Source of the DNA: UBA11524 sp045591175
Lineage (GTDB): Bacteria > Bacillota > Clostridia > Christensenellales > Aristaeellaceae
Assembly: GCA_045591175.1 (NCBI GenBank)
Contig: JAZNSI010000021.1
Location: 1-22,925, forward strand
Length of the DNA stretch: 22,925 bases
Direction: 5' to 3'
The translations under genes and the position numbers were made by a program. Below are positions 13,134-20,828 of this stretch, one piece after another; within the stretch, counting starts at the first letter, position 1; each line of letters opens with the position of its first letter. The notes below the pieces were generated by a model that ran no database searches, was not told where the DNA came from, and saw nothing but the letters and a program-made list of their open reading frames with translations.

Positions 13134-14585
13134 TTATTCGGTCTCGGTGGTCAGGCGGGTGAAGAGCTGGCGCTGGACGGGGTAAACCACCAGCTGGAAC
13201 CACTCCGGATGCTCGCGGATGATGAGCTTCCACAGCTCAGTCTCCGTGGGCAGATCGCCCCGCTGGTTGAGGAAGGTGAGGCAGCGGGCCTCCATCTCCC
13301 TGGCCAGGGTGAGGATCAGCTTGTCCGGGACGACGAACATCGTCGGGTCGGGTTCGCCGTTCACCATGGCGATCATGATGCGATCCGTGCATACCTGCTG
13401 GAAGCGGAAGGCCGTACCCGCATAGAGGGGGAACTGTACGCAGTCAGCGTCCAGCCAGATGTAGTGGCTGTGGGTGAGCTCACGGTCGCGGGCCTTGGCG
13501 AGGATCGCCGCCTTGGAGAGCTTCTGCAGCAGTTGGGGCGCGTCCACAGGCAGCTCCATCATGTACCGGGCCTTGAACTCCATCACATTGGGCAGGAAGT
13601 CGGTGATCCGGCGCAACTGCATGGGATCGGCATAGGCCAGCAGAGGCAGGTTGCGCAGCTCAGCCAGCCGCTTGAGCCAGCGCAGGGTTTCGGCGGGCAT
13701 ATCCTGGGTGTAGAGGGTCACGCACAGGGGCTGGGGCGCCTTCCCGGCGGCTTGCTGGCGCTGCTGCCTCCACAGGCGCAGCTTCTCCTGCAGCTTCACG
13801 GGGACGGGCACCTTCAACCGGAAATTGAGCTCCTCCGACACCATGCCGCGGCGGCTCTGGGCGCTGAGGCTGCCGGTGCGGAAGTCCACGCCAAAGACCT
13901 GCATGAAGTCCTCGCACAGGGGATCATCCGGGCTGACCCGGCAGGGCTGGACGGGGATGTCCCACACCAGGCGGATGACGGGCGCGGGCAGGGTATACAG
14001 GTGCCAGCCGCCCTCAAAGGCGCGCAGGAACAGGGGCTTGTCGCTTTCTTCGGCCATCTGGCGGAAGAAGCCCGCCGGGGCAAAGGCGAAGTCCGGGTGC
14101 AGGAAGGGGCCGCGCTCCAGACCGGTGGTGTATTTCAGCGGCGTGCCGTGGCGGAAGGTGAGTTCGCCGTCCACGGTGAAGGCGTCCGCGCCAACGGGGC
14201 AGACTGCGTCCAGCGGATCCTCCCGCACGGGCAGGCAGCCGGTGAGGACGTTGGCGCCATTGTCGGTCTCCGGGCAGCGGCGCAGGGTCTTGAGCAGCGC
14301 CTTGTCCCAGCCGGTGGTGAAGCGCATGGCGGGATGAGCCATCAGCACATGGCTCTCGCCCTGCCACAATTCCGGCATGGAGCGCCAGGCGTCCGCCTCC
14401 GGGCAGAGGAACTGGATATTCCCCAGCGCCGCCATCAGCGCCTGGGATTCCTCGTCCGGTTCGTTTTCAAGCGTCACGCCGAAGGACAGCACGGCAGGGT
14501 TCGCGGCGTTTTCCTTCGCGGAATACAGCGCGGTCTGCGCGTCCAGGAAATCCACGGCGGACATGAGGATCAGGATGCGATCCAT
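13134..14585 (-). CDS. Putative glycosyltransferase-like protein, two-domain
   Basis: This 483-aa soluble protein has no signal peptide. The N-terminal half (about 1-230) resembles the plan of GlcNAc-type (GT60-like) transferases: an ILILMSAVDF start, an acceptor-site-like LHPDFAFAPAGFF, then LRAFEGGWHLYTLPAP. The C-terminal half carries YIWLDADCV, a DxD-like metal/nucleotide-sugar motif common in GT-A enzymes. These resemblances are by eye only and the family is not firmly recognised. The ATG at 14585 follows AGGAGG by 9 nt; a TTG at 14594 directly abuts the ribosome binding site and is unlikely. It lies 24 nt after the permease gene in the same operon. Confidence 0.55.
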   Translation of the reverse strand: MDRILILMSAVDFLDAQTALYSAKENAANPAVLSFGVTLENEPDEESQALMAALGNIQFLCPEADAWRSMPELWQGESHVLMAHPAMRFTTGWDKALLKTLRRCPETDNGANVLTGCLPVREDPLDAVCPVGADAFTVDGELTFRHGTPLKYTTGLERGPFLHPDFAFAPAGFFRQMAEESDKPLFLRAFEGGWHLYTLPAPVIRLVWDIPVQPCRVSPDDPLCEDFMQVFGVDFRTGSLSAQSRRGMVSEELNFRLKVPVPVKLQEKLRLWRQQRQQAAGKAPQPLCVTLYTQDMPAETLRWLKRLAELRNLPLLAYADPMQLRRITDFLPNVMEFKARYMMELPVDAPQLLQKLSKAAILAKARDRELTHSHYIWLDADCVQFPLYAGTAFRFQQVCTDRIMIAMVNGEPDPTMFVVPDKLILTLAREMEARCLTFLNQRGDLPTETELWKLIIREHPEWFQLVVYPVQRQLFTRLTTETE

Positions 14586-14609
14586 ATGGGTCAACCTCCT
14601 TTGGAGGAA

Positions 14610-15449
14610 TTATTTGATGAAGCGGCGCAATGCCAGGGAGATAAAGTAGCATGCCGCTGCGTACAGCACGATGGCTGCGCCGGCGGAGGTATCCCAGGCG
14701 TAGGCGCTGAGTAGTCCCGCAACGCCGCTGAACATGGCGATGCCGACGCTCCACAGCGCGTGGCTGCGGCTGGAGCGGGCCAGGTTGCGTCCGGCGGCAG
14801 CAGGGAGGATCAGCAGCGCGTTGATGAGCATCACGCCCACCCACTTGATGGCCAGCATGACCGCCACGGCCACCAGCACCACAAAGAGACACTCCACCAC
14901 GCGGGTGTGTACGCCGCGGGTGCGGGCCAGGGATGCATTGACGGAGCCCAGCAGCAGGGCGTTGTACATCACCGCCCACAGGGCCGTACCGGCGATCAGC
15001 GCGATGAGCAGGTATGCAAGATCATTCGGGGTAACGGCCAGCACATCGCCCACCAGCAGGGTCGAGTACTTCGCAAATCCGCCGCCGCGGGACAGAATCA
15101 GCAGGCCCGCCGCGATGGACGTGGAGGAAAACACGCTGATGACCGTATCGGTGGAGGCAGCGCCGGTCTGCTTGATGCGGCTGATCAGCAGCGCCCAGAT
15201 GACGCCGAAGACCAGCATCGCCAGCAGATCGCTGCTGACGCCCAGCACGATGCCCAGGCCGATGCCGGTCAGGGCGCTGTGGCCCAGCGCGTCAGAGAAG
15301 AAAGCCATCTGCTGGTTGACGGCCATCGTGCCCAGCAATCCCAGCAGGGGCGTGAGCAGCAAAATGGCCAGGAATGCGTTCTTCATGAAGGTGAAGGACA
15401 GCGCCTCGATGGGCAGAATGGCGTCGATGATGGTGTAGATCAGCTCCAT
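14610..15449 (-). CDS. Metal ABC transporter permease (ABC-3 family, ZnuB/MntB-like)
   Basis: This 279-aa polytopic protein has about eight membrane helices. It has the ABC-3 hallmarks: DALGHSALTGIGLG (about residues 53-66), the coupling region with RTRGV, and the C-terminal SAYAWDTSAGAAIVL. The family imports Zn(II), Mn(II) or Fe(II); sequence alone does not say which. Its ATG overlaps the stop of the ATPase gene by one base (TGATG), so the two are coupled. No solute-binding protein gene lies in the operon. Confidence 0.92.
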   Translation of the reverse strand: MELIYTIIDAILPIEALSFTFMKNAFLAILLLTPLLGLLGTMAVNQQMAFFSDALGHSALTGIGLGIVLGVSSDLLAMLVFGVIWALLISRIKQTGAASTDTVISVFSSTSIAAGLLILSRGGGFAKYSTLLVGDVLAVTPNDLAYLLIALIAGTALWAVMYNALLLGSVNASLARTRGVHTRVVECLFVVLVAVAVMLAIKWVGVMLINALLILPAAAGRNLARSSRSHALWSVGIAMFSGVAGLLSAYAWDTSAGAAIVLYAAACYFISLALRRFIK

Positions 15450-16264
15450 CAGCTTTCGCCTCCTTCCTGGGGATCGCTGGTGACGCGGGGCGTCCAGCGT
15501 TCCACGCCGTGGTGGCGGGTGGAGGTCAGGTTGCGCGCGCCCACCGCGAAGGCCTTCTGGAACTCAGGGGAGGCGTACACATAATCCGGCGGCCCCTGCA
15601 CCTGCACGGTCTTGTCCAGCAGCACGACGTGGTCGGCGTACTGGCGCACCAGGTTCAGGTCATGGCTGACCAGCAATATGGCCATATGGTGCTGCTCCTT
15701 GAGCCGGGTGACGGTGTCCAGGAACATCTTCAGGCCGTTCTGATCCACGCCGGAGACGGGCTCGTCCAGCACCAGCAGGTCGGGGGCGGGGGAGATCGCC
15801 AGGGCCAGCAGTACGCGCTGCAGTTCGCCGCCGGAACAGCGCCCCAGGGGACGCTTCAGCAGATCTTCGCCGTTCACGTCAGCCAGCGCGGCGCGCACCT
15901 TTTCGCGGGTGCGCTTGCTCACGCCCGTCCACACCGGGCGCCTGGTGAAGGCTGCCGCCATGAAGTCCTCCACGGTGACGGGCATTTCCTTGTCAAAATC
16001 CAGGTGCTGGGGGACGTAGCCGGTGCGCAACCGGGGGATGTTTCGCCCGTGGTCATCCACATGGCGGATCGCGCCGCCGTGGGGAAGCTCCCCCAGCAGA
16101 GCGCGGATGAGGGTCGTTTTGCCGGCGCCGTTCTGGCCGATGAGCACGGTCAGCTGGCCGCAATGGATGTGCATGGACACATCCTGCAAAAGGGTCTGCC
16201 CGCCGCGCACGACATTGACCTTGTCCAGCGCGATGCGGCACAGGGAACAAACTTGATTGGGCAT
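15449..16264 (-). CDS. Metal ABC transporter ATP-binding protein (ZnuC-like)
   Basis: This 271-aa ATPase has Walker A GQNGAGKTT (43-51), Q-loop Gln86, signature CSGGELQR (143-150), Walker B LLVLDEP (163-169) and switch His201. It energises the ABC-3 permease encoded next to it. The N-terminus carries a VCSLC pair of cysteines, which could bind metal. The ATG is preceded by GGAGGCAAGC. It is the first gene of an operon of five: ATPase, permease, putative glycosyltransferase, and two exported proteins. No Zur-type box (TCGTAAT-N-ATTACGA) was found upstream. Confidence 0.93.
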   Translation of the reverse strand: MPNQVCSLCRIALDKVNVVRGGQTLLQDVSMHIHCGQLTVLIGQNGAGKTTLIRALLGELPHGGAIRHVDDHGRNIPRLRTGYVPQHLDFDKEMPVTVEDFMAAAFTRRPVWTGVSKRTREKVRAALADVNGEDLLKRPLGRCSGGELQRVLLALAISPAPDLLVLDEPVSGVDQNGLKMFLDTVTRLKEQHHMAILLVSHDLNLVRQYADHVVLLDKTVQVQGPPDYVYASPEFQKAFAVGARNLTSTRHHGVERWTPRVTSDPQEGGES

Positions 16265-16292
16265 GCTTGCCTCCGGGAATCACGTCAAAAAT

Positions 16293-16341
16293 GGGCATAA
16301 TCCTACAAATACATTATACCATGCCCGTCAAGGGTTTTGCA
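16293..16341 (-). promoter_or_regulatory. Promoter of the metal ABC operon, flanked by an inverted repeat
   Basis: A perfect minus-strand TATAAT (16318-16313) with an extended TGG element and a poor -35 (TGCAAA, 16341-16336) at 17-bp spacing. Inverted arms GGGCAT (16293-16298) and ATGCCC (16321-16326) flank the -10 and could bind a metalloregulator; this is inference. Confidence 0.55.
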
Positions 16342-16428
16342 CAGGAAAAGAAGGAATCGGCAGATTTTTCGCGTATATATTCATGTGAGAAATGATCCGG
16401 CTTGACCGGTTATGAGGAGGATATGCAT

Positions 16429-16875
16429 ATGATCGCACTGGCGAGCGACCACACCGGTATTGAAATGAAGAAGGAGATCATGAAGCTGCTGGACGAGATG
16501 GGCCTGGAATGGAAGGACTTCGGCACCAACGAGCTGGTCTCCTGCGACTACCCCATCTACGGCTATCGCGCTGCCAAGGCTGTTGCTGACGGCGAGTGCG
16601 ACCGCGGCATCCTCATCTGCGGCACGGGCATCGGCATCGGCATTGCGGCCAGCAAGGTCAAGGGCATCCGCGTATGCACCTGCTCCGATGTGTACTCCGC
16701 CGAGCTGTCCAAGCGCCACAACAATTCCCAGATCCTGACCATGGGCGCCCGCGTGGTGGGCGTTGACCTGGCTAAGATGATCGCCACCCATTGGCTGACC
16801 GCTGAGTTTGAGGGCGGCCGCCACCAGCGCCGGGTGGATATGATCGCTGCGATCGAGAACGGCGAAGTGCTGTAA
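16429..16875 (+). CDS. rpiB: Ribose 5-phosphate isomerase B (RpiB/LacAB family)
   Basis: This 148-aa protein is of normal RpiB length. Motifs include SDHTG (Asp7, His8), the catalytic-cysteine loop ICGTGIGI (Cys64), SKRHNNSQILTMGARVVG (His97) and phosphate-binding arginines in HQRRVDMI. It interconverts ribulose 5-phosphate and ribose 5-phosphate, or a related sugar phosphate, in the cytoplasm. Two in-frame ATGs occur; the second (16429) is chosen because GAGGAGG lies 8 nt upstream and the mature start MIALASDH matches the family, while the first (16423) is only 2 nt from the ribosome binding site. It is monocistronic, with a terminator directly after. I found no convincing promoter in 16342-16410. 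Confidence 0.94.
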   Translation: MIALASDHTGIEMKKEIMKLLDEMGLEWKDFGTNELVSCDYPIYGYRAAKAVADGECDRGILICGTGIGIGIAASKVKGIRVCTCSDVYSAELSKRHNNSQILTMGARVVGVDLAKMIATHWLTAEFEGGRHQRRVDMIAAIENGEVL

Positions 16876-16900
16876 GGGGCACATGACGGGTTTTACACAG

Positions 16901-16930
16901 AACGGCTCTCCCGAAAGGGAGAGCCGTTTT
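16901..16930 (+). terminator. Terminator of rpiB, shared with convergent gene
   Basis: A 12-bp stem AACGGCTCTCCC/GGGAGAGCCGTT with a GAAA tetraloop ends in TTTTGC. It lies 5 nt beyond the stop of the convergent minus-strand gene, where the U tract is poorer. Confidence 0.88.
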
Positions 16931-16935
16931 GCTTG

Positions 16936-17454
16936 TCAGGGCGTGCCAATGACGCTGACAATGGCGTCCATCATTTCGCGCAGAGGTGCGTCGGAAACGG
17001 CTGGGGCATCATCATCCTGGATGTTCAGCCATGCATAACTGAGGTTCTCCTCGATGATGAAGTTGAGGTTCAGCGGGCTCCAGGGCAGAATGATGTCCCA
17101 GAAGTCCGAATAGTTGTTGCGATAGTAGTATGCGCTGACTCTCAGCGACGAGGCGGGATCAGCGAGCCTGTCAGCAGCGTTGGGAAAGAAGCGGATGTTG
17201 GCAAATTCATAGTCTGGATTACCGATGTATTCTATCAGGATATCATCATCCCTGACATCGACCTCGAACAGATCTGGCTGTGCCGCCAATTCATCCACAT
17301 GCTTGATGATATGCAGCAGCATTTCCTTGCTGGGCGCACTGCCCGAAATGTCAATGTCGCCGCTGCACAGGTTATCATACCACAGCTTTACGCCGACGCA
17401 GGCCAGCACGATCACCGCCACGATCACCAGCCACTTGGGAATCCTCCGCATCAT
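16936..17454 (-). CDS. Membrane-anchored or secreted protein of unknown function
   Basis: This 172-aa protein has a basic start (MMRRIPKW), one hydrophobic helix (about residues 9-24) and a soluble, acidic, aromatic-rich domain of about 145 residues. I recognise no family. The ATG at 17454 is chosen because AAGGAG lies 7 nt upstream; a GTG at 17460 is too close to the ribosome binding site, and an ATG at 17451 is also possible. It is monocistronic with its own promoter (17481-17509) and a palindrome just upstream (17525-17541). Confidence 0.7.
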   Translation of the reverse strand: MMRRIPKWLVIVAVIVLACVGVKLWYDNLCSGDIDISGSAPSKEMLLHIIKHVDELAAQPDLFEVDVRDDDILIEYIGNPDYEFANIRFFPNAADRLADPASSLRVSAYYYRNNYSDFWDIILPWSPLNLNFIIEENLSYAWLNIQDDDAPAVSDAPLREMMDAIVSVIGTP

Positions 17455-17480
17455 GAACACGCTCCTTCCGTACTGCTGTT

Positions 17481-17509
17481 ATGATAGCACCCTCCCGCCG
17501 CCTTGAAAA
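17481..17509 (-). promoter_or_regulatory. Promoter of the 172-aa membrane protein gene
   Basis: Minus-strand TTTTCA (17509-17504), 17-bp spacer, TATCAT (17486-17481) with extended TGC element. Confidence 0.55.
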
Positions 17510-17524
17510 GCGAACGCGGGGGAA

Positions 17525-17541
17525 CAAATTGTAACAATTTG
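17525..17541. promoter_or_regulatory. 17-bp perfect palindrome, possible operator
   Basis: CAAATTGT-A-ACAATTTG reads the same on both strands except for the central base. It lies 15 bp upstream of the -35 box of the 172-aa protein gene and 4 bp from the U tract of the phosphonate operon terminator. It is AT-rich in GC-rich surroundings, and its position suits an activator or repressor site. Confidence 0.5.
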
Positions 17542-17545
17542 GGGC

Positions 17546-17573
17546 AAAAAAAGCACCCGCGTTGCACGGGCGC
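17546..17573 (-). terminator. Terminator of the phosphonate operon
   Basis: A 7-bp stem with one G-U pair (17553-17559 with 17567-17573) is followed on the minus strand by seven U, 11 nt after the aepX stop. Confidence 0.85.
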
Positions 17574-17584
17574 GAATCAACATG

Positions 17585-18877
17585 TTAAGAGTTCGGCAGC
17601 AGCGTCAGGATCTCCTTGATGCTCATGCACAGCTTGTCCGCTTCCTTGCTGCGGCCATTCTCCAAAATGGACCTGGCCGTGGCCTGCATGGCCGGGAAGG
17701 CGCTGCGGATCAGGTGGTTGGCGTGGATCACCACGTTGATGCCGTGGGCCGCCAGCTGCTCCTCGGTTTCGCCGTTGTAGGTGGTGGGCACGACGATGAT
17801 GGGCGTCTTGGCGTCCACCGTGCGGAAGGCGTCGCAGAAGGCGTACACCTCGTCCGGGGTCTTCGACTTGGAGTGGATCATCACGCCGTCCGCGCCGGCC
17901 TTGACGTAGGCGTGACAGCGCTCCAGCGCGTCCTCCAGCCCCTGCTCCAGGATCAGGCTCTCGCAGCGGGCGATGATCATGAAGTCGCGGGTCTTCTGGG
18001 CGTTCTTGCCAGCCGCGATCTTCGCGCAGAAGCCCTCGATGGAGTCCTGCATCTGGCCCACGCCGGTGCCGAAAAGGCTGTTCTTTTTCAGGCCCTTCTT
18101 GTCCTCAATGATGATGGCGGAAATGCCCATGCGCTCCAGCGTCTGCACGTTGTAGACGAAATGCTCGATCTGACCGCCGGTGTCGCCGTCCAAAATGATG
18201 GGCTTGGTGGTGACCTCCATGATCTCCTCCAGCGTGTTGAGGCGGCTGGTCATGTCCACCAGCTCGATGTCCGGCTTGCCCTTGGCGGTGGAGTCGCAAA
18301 GAGAGCTGACCCACATCGCATCAAACTGCTTGCGGCCGTTGGGGGTGTCCACCGCGGTCTTTTCCACGATCAGTCCGGTGATGCCGTTGTGGGCCTCGCA
18401 GACGCTCAGGCAGGGCTTGTAGGCCATGAGCTTGCGCAGGCGGCTGCGGCGGGTCTCCGGCAGGGAGAGCAGCGCGTCCAGGTTGGACAGCGTCTCCTCG
18501 GTGGGCGTGTGGGTGTAGGGGAACTCCACCAACGTGCCGCCCCACTGCTTCAGGGTCTCAATGACCTTCGCGCGGATGTTGGCCTGGTAGCCTACCAGCC
18601 AGTCATCGCCGTGGACGACGATATCGGGCTTCAGCTGCTCCAGCACGTCGGTATAATCGAGGGACTCCTGCACCACCACGCGGCGGACGTACTTGAGACT
18701 CTCGAACATGGCGATGCGCTCATCCAGGGGGATCAGCGGATAATGCTTGTAGCTCGCCACCACCTCATCGGTCAGGATGCCGACGGTCACTTCGCCCAGG
18801 TCGGCGGCCTTCTTGAGGATGGAAAGGTGGCCGTTGTGGATGATGTCGGTGGAGAAGCAAATATAGACCTGCTTCAT
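17585..18877 (-). CDS. aepX: Phosphoenolpyruvate mutase with N-terminal cytidylyltransferase-like domain
   Basis: This 430-aa fusion has two domains. Residues 1-130 resemble TagD/GCT-type nucleotidyltransferases, with the nucleotide-binding HNGH (14-17). Residues 150-430 are PEP mutase: SVCEAHNGITGLIVE, DGDTGG (230-235) and the diagnostic EDKKGLKKNS (258-267), which separates mutases from isocitrate-lyase relatives. PEP mutase turns PEP into phosphonopyruvate, the first step of nearly all C-P bond biosynthesis. The ATG has AGAGGTG upstream and overlaps the previous stop as ATGA. It is last in the operon. The fused domain may activate the phosphonate product with CTP; that is inference, though similar fusions are known in PEP mutases. 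Confidence 0.95.
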   Translation of the reverse strand: MKQVYICFSTDIIHNGHLSILKKAADLGEVTVGILTDEVVASYKHYPLIPLDERIAMFESLKYVRRVVVQESLDYTDVLEQLKPDIVVHGDDWLVGYQANIRAKVIETLKQWGGTLVEFPYTHTPTEETLSNLDALLSLPETRRSRLRKLMAYKPCLSVCEAHNGITGLIVEKTAVDTPNGRKQFDAMWVSSLCDSTAKGKPDIELVDMTSRLNTLEEIMEVTTKPIILDGDTGGQIEHFVYNVQTLERMGISAIIIEDKKGLKKNSLFGTGVGQMQDSIEGFCAKIAAGKNAQKTRDFMIIARCESLILEQGLEDALERCHAYVKAGADGVMIHSKSKTPDEVYAFCDAFRTVDAKTPIIVVPTTYNGETEEQLAAHGINVVIHANHLIRSAFPAMQATARSILENGRSKEADKLCMSIKEILTLLPNS

Positions 18878-19665
18878 GATTGCACCTCTTTCGCAAAGCG
18901 CGCGCACACAGCGGCGCGGTCTTCCTGATTGTCGATCTCCGCGCAGAGCAGCCCCTGCACGTCCAGCGGGTACACGGGGATCTCTTCCCACGCGGCGTTG
19001 AAGGCGTTCTCGGCGTACACGCGGTCATTGCCTTCTGCGATAAAGCGGCTGATCTCCTGCATCCAGCGGTCGAAATCCCTGGCGAGGATGCGGTAGGCGG
19101 GCTGCAGTTCGACGCAGGGGTCTTCGACCCATTTTGCGCGATCCGGCAGATTCCCTTCGGTCCAGGCAGAGCGCGCGTGGAGGGTAGGGCCGAACACGTT
19201 CACCCCGACCTCCATCAGCCGCCCCTTGCGGATGCGGCCCTTGAAGTCCTTTTCCGGCAGGGGCAGCGTGGTATCCACCGTCACGGCGGACACGGGGGAG
19301 GCCGCCAGCTTGTCCATCACGGCGGGGTGCATCACCAGGTCGCCGTGCAGGGACAGCACGTCATGGCCGGCCAGCAGCTCCTTCGCCAGATACATGCTGT
19401 AAATGTAGTTGGTCTCGCGGTAGCGCGGGTTATGCACGAAATGGAAGCGGATGGGCGTGTCCAGCGAGAGGAGGTAATCCTCCAGCATGGCGCTGAGATG
19501 GCCGGTGGTGACTACCGCCTCCGTCACGCCGATGCGTTCGAGGCACTTCACCTGCCAGGAGATGATGGTCTCCGTCTCGGTGATTTTCGTCATACATTTC
19601 GGGTGCTCTTTGGTCTCGTCGCCCATGCGGGAGCCGAGGCCGGAGTTGAGGAGCAATGCGATCAT
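18874..19665 (-). CDS. NTP transferase (LicC/PntC-like nucleotidyltransferase)
   Basis: This 263-aa protein has the sugar-phosphate nucleotidyltransferase fold: LNSGLGSRMG (6-15, normally LAAGxGSRM), PKCM (22-25), and SLHGDLVM with the metal-binding aspartate. The length fits a single-domain cytidylyltransferase such as LicC (CTP:phosphocholine) or the nucleotidyltransferase part of PntC (CTP:phosphonoalkanoate). Placed between the two phosphonate genes, it probably makes a CMP-activated phosphonate for attachment to glycan or lipid; the substrate is inference. It begins 1 nt after the aepY stop and overlaps aepX by 4 nt. Unlike Treponema PntC, it has no fused aminotransferase. Confidence 0.82.
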   Translation of the reverse strand: MIALLLNSGLGSRMGDETKEHPKCMTKITETETIISWQVKCLERIGVTEAVVTTGHLSAMLEDYLLSLDTPIRFHFVHNPRYRETNYIYSMYLAKELLAGHDVLSLHGDLVMHPAVMDKLAASPVSAVTVDTTLPLPEKDFKGRIRKGRLMEVGVNVFGPTLHARSAWTEGNLPDRAKWVEDPCVELQPAYRILARDFDRWMQEISRFIAEGNDRVYAENAFNAAWEEIPVYPLDVQGLLCAEIDNQEDRAAVCARFAKEVQS

Positions 19666-19666
19666 A

Positions 19667-20800
19667 TCAGCTCTCCTGAATGAATTTCATCAGCGCGTCG
19701 CGGTTCTGCTGGGGCGTGGTGGTGGGACGGCCCAGGTCGTCGCGGGCGCCTACTGCGCACATGACCTCAATGAAGGCCAATTCGCCTGCGGTCATGGCAG
19801 CGTCCACCGCCTGATACAGCTCCATTTCGCTGGCGGCGCGGGATACATGCCGGTATCCGGCGGCCATCGCCATGCCGGTCAGGTTCATATTGCCCTCGCA
19901 TACGGGCATGCCGCCGACGGTCTCATGGGCGGCGTTGTTGATCACCACATGCACCAGGTTTGCGGGCTTCTTCTGCCCGAGGACGGCCATCGCGCCCAGG
20001 TGCATCAGGGCTGCGCCGTCGCCGTCCAGGCACCAGACGCGGCGATCGGGATGCTCCAGGGCGATGCCCAGGGCGATCATGCTCGCATGGCCCATGCTGC
20101 CCACGGTGAGGAAATCCCGCTCGTGGCCGTCGCCCATTGCTTCCCGCAGCTCGAACAGTTCCCGGCTCAGCTTGCCGGTGGTGGAGACGATCACGTCCCG
20201 CTTGCCTGCCAGCCGCGCGATGACGCCGACGGCTTCCTCGCGGGTCATAGCGTTCGCGTTGCCGTACTTGGGCTTCATGGAGCAGGTCAGGCCGCCCTTC
20301 TTCACCACGATGGCGGCGGTGCGGCCTGCGTCCAAATGGGCGCGGATCTCCGCGAAGGCCGCGTCGAATTCGTCCTCCGTCATGGCCTTGTCCAGCACCA
20401 TGTAGGGTACGTCCAGCAGCTCCAGCTGGGTCAGGGTGATCTGTCCCTGCTTCACGTGCTGGGGCTCGTCATGCACGCCGGGCTCGCCGCGCCAGCCCAC
20501 CACCAGCAGACAGGGCAGGCCATACACCTGGCCGTCCATCAGGGAGGCAATGGGGTTGACGGCGTTGCCCAGACCGGAATTCTGCATATAGCACAGCCCG
20601 GGGCGGCCCGTCGCCAGATAATGCCCGGCACACAGGCCGATGGCGTTGCCCTCGTTGGCGGCGACGATATGCTGCTTGCCCGTCACGCCATAGGTGGCGA
20701 AGAGGGTGTCGCACAGGCCCTTGAGCTGGGAATCCGGCACGCCGGTGAAAAAGTCAATACCCGCGTCCTTGCAGGCGGACAGAAGATGCTGAGCGTCCAT
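19667..20800 (-). CDS. aepY: Phosphonopyruvate decarboxylase
   Basis: This 377-aa thiamine-diphosphate enzyme has the catalytic glutamate in AANEGNAIGLCAGHYLATG (Glu50) and the ThDP/Mg motif GDGAAL (260-265) ending at NN (288-289). It also has FFTGVPDS near the start, typical of phosphonopyruvate decarboxylases. It converts phosphonopyruvate to phosphonoacetaldehyde, which pulls the unfavourable mutase reaction forward; this explains its place with aepX. The ATG at 20800 follows AAGGAG; an upstream in-frame ATG (20839) would put the start in the promoter. It is the first gene of the operon. Confidence 0.94.
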   Translation of the reverse strand: MDAQHLLSACKDAGIDFFTGVPDSQLKGLCDTLFATYGVTGKQHIVAANEGNAIGLCAGHYLATGRPGLCYMQNSGLGNAVNPIASLMDGQVYGLPCLLVVGWRGEPGVHDEPQHVKQGQITLTQLELLDVPYMVLDKAMTEDEFDAAFAEIRAHLDAGRTAAIVVKKGGLTCSMKPKYGNANAMTREEAVGVIARLAGKRDVIVSTTGKLSRELFELREAMGDGHERDFLTVGSMGHASMIALGIALEHPDRRVWCLDGDGAALMHLGAMAVLGQKKPANLVHVVINNAAHETVGGMPVCEGNMNLTGMAMAAGYRHVSRAASEMELYQAVDAAMTAGELAFIEVMCAVGARDDLGRPTTTPQQNRDALMKFIQES

Positions 20801-20828
20801 GGCGGTTCTCCTTTGGTTGATTCTATTC

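Noticed and set aside
12381..14714. Plus-strand open frame of about 777 codons across the operon at 12063-14585
   Set aside because: Antisense shadow: its translation is Gly/His/Gln-rich low complexity, it lacks a ribosome binding site, and it spans three minus-strand genes that have good starts.
16265..16428. Zur box upstream of the metal ABC operon
   Set aside because: I looked for TCGTAAT-N-ATTACGA-like sequence on both strands and found none; only the GGGCAT/ATGCCC arms remain.
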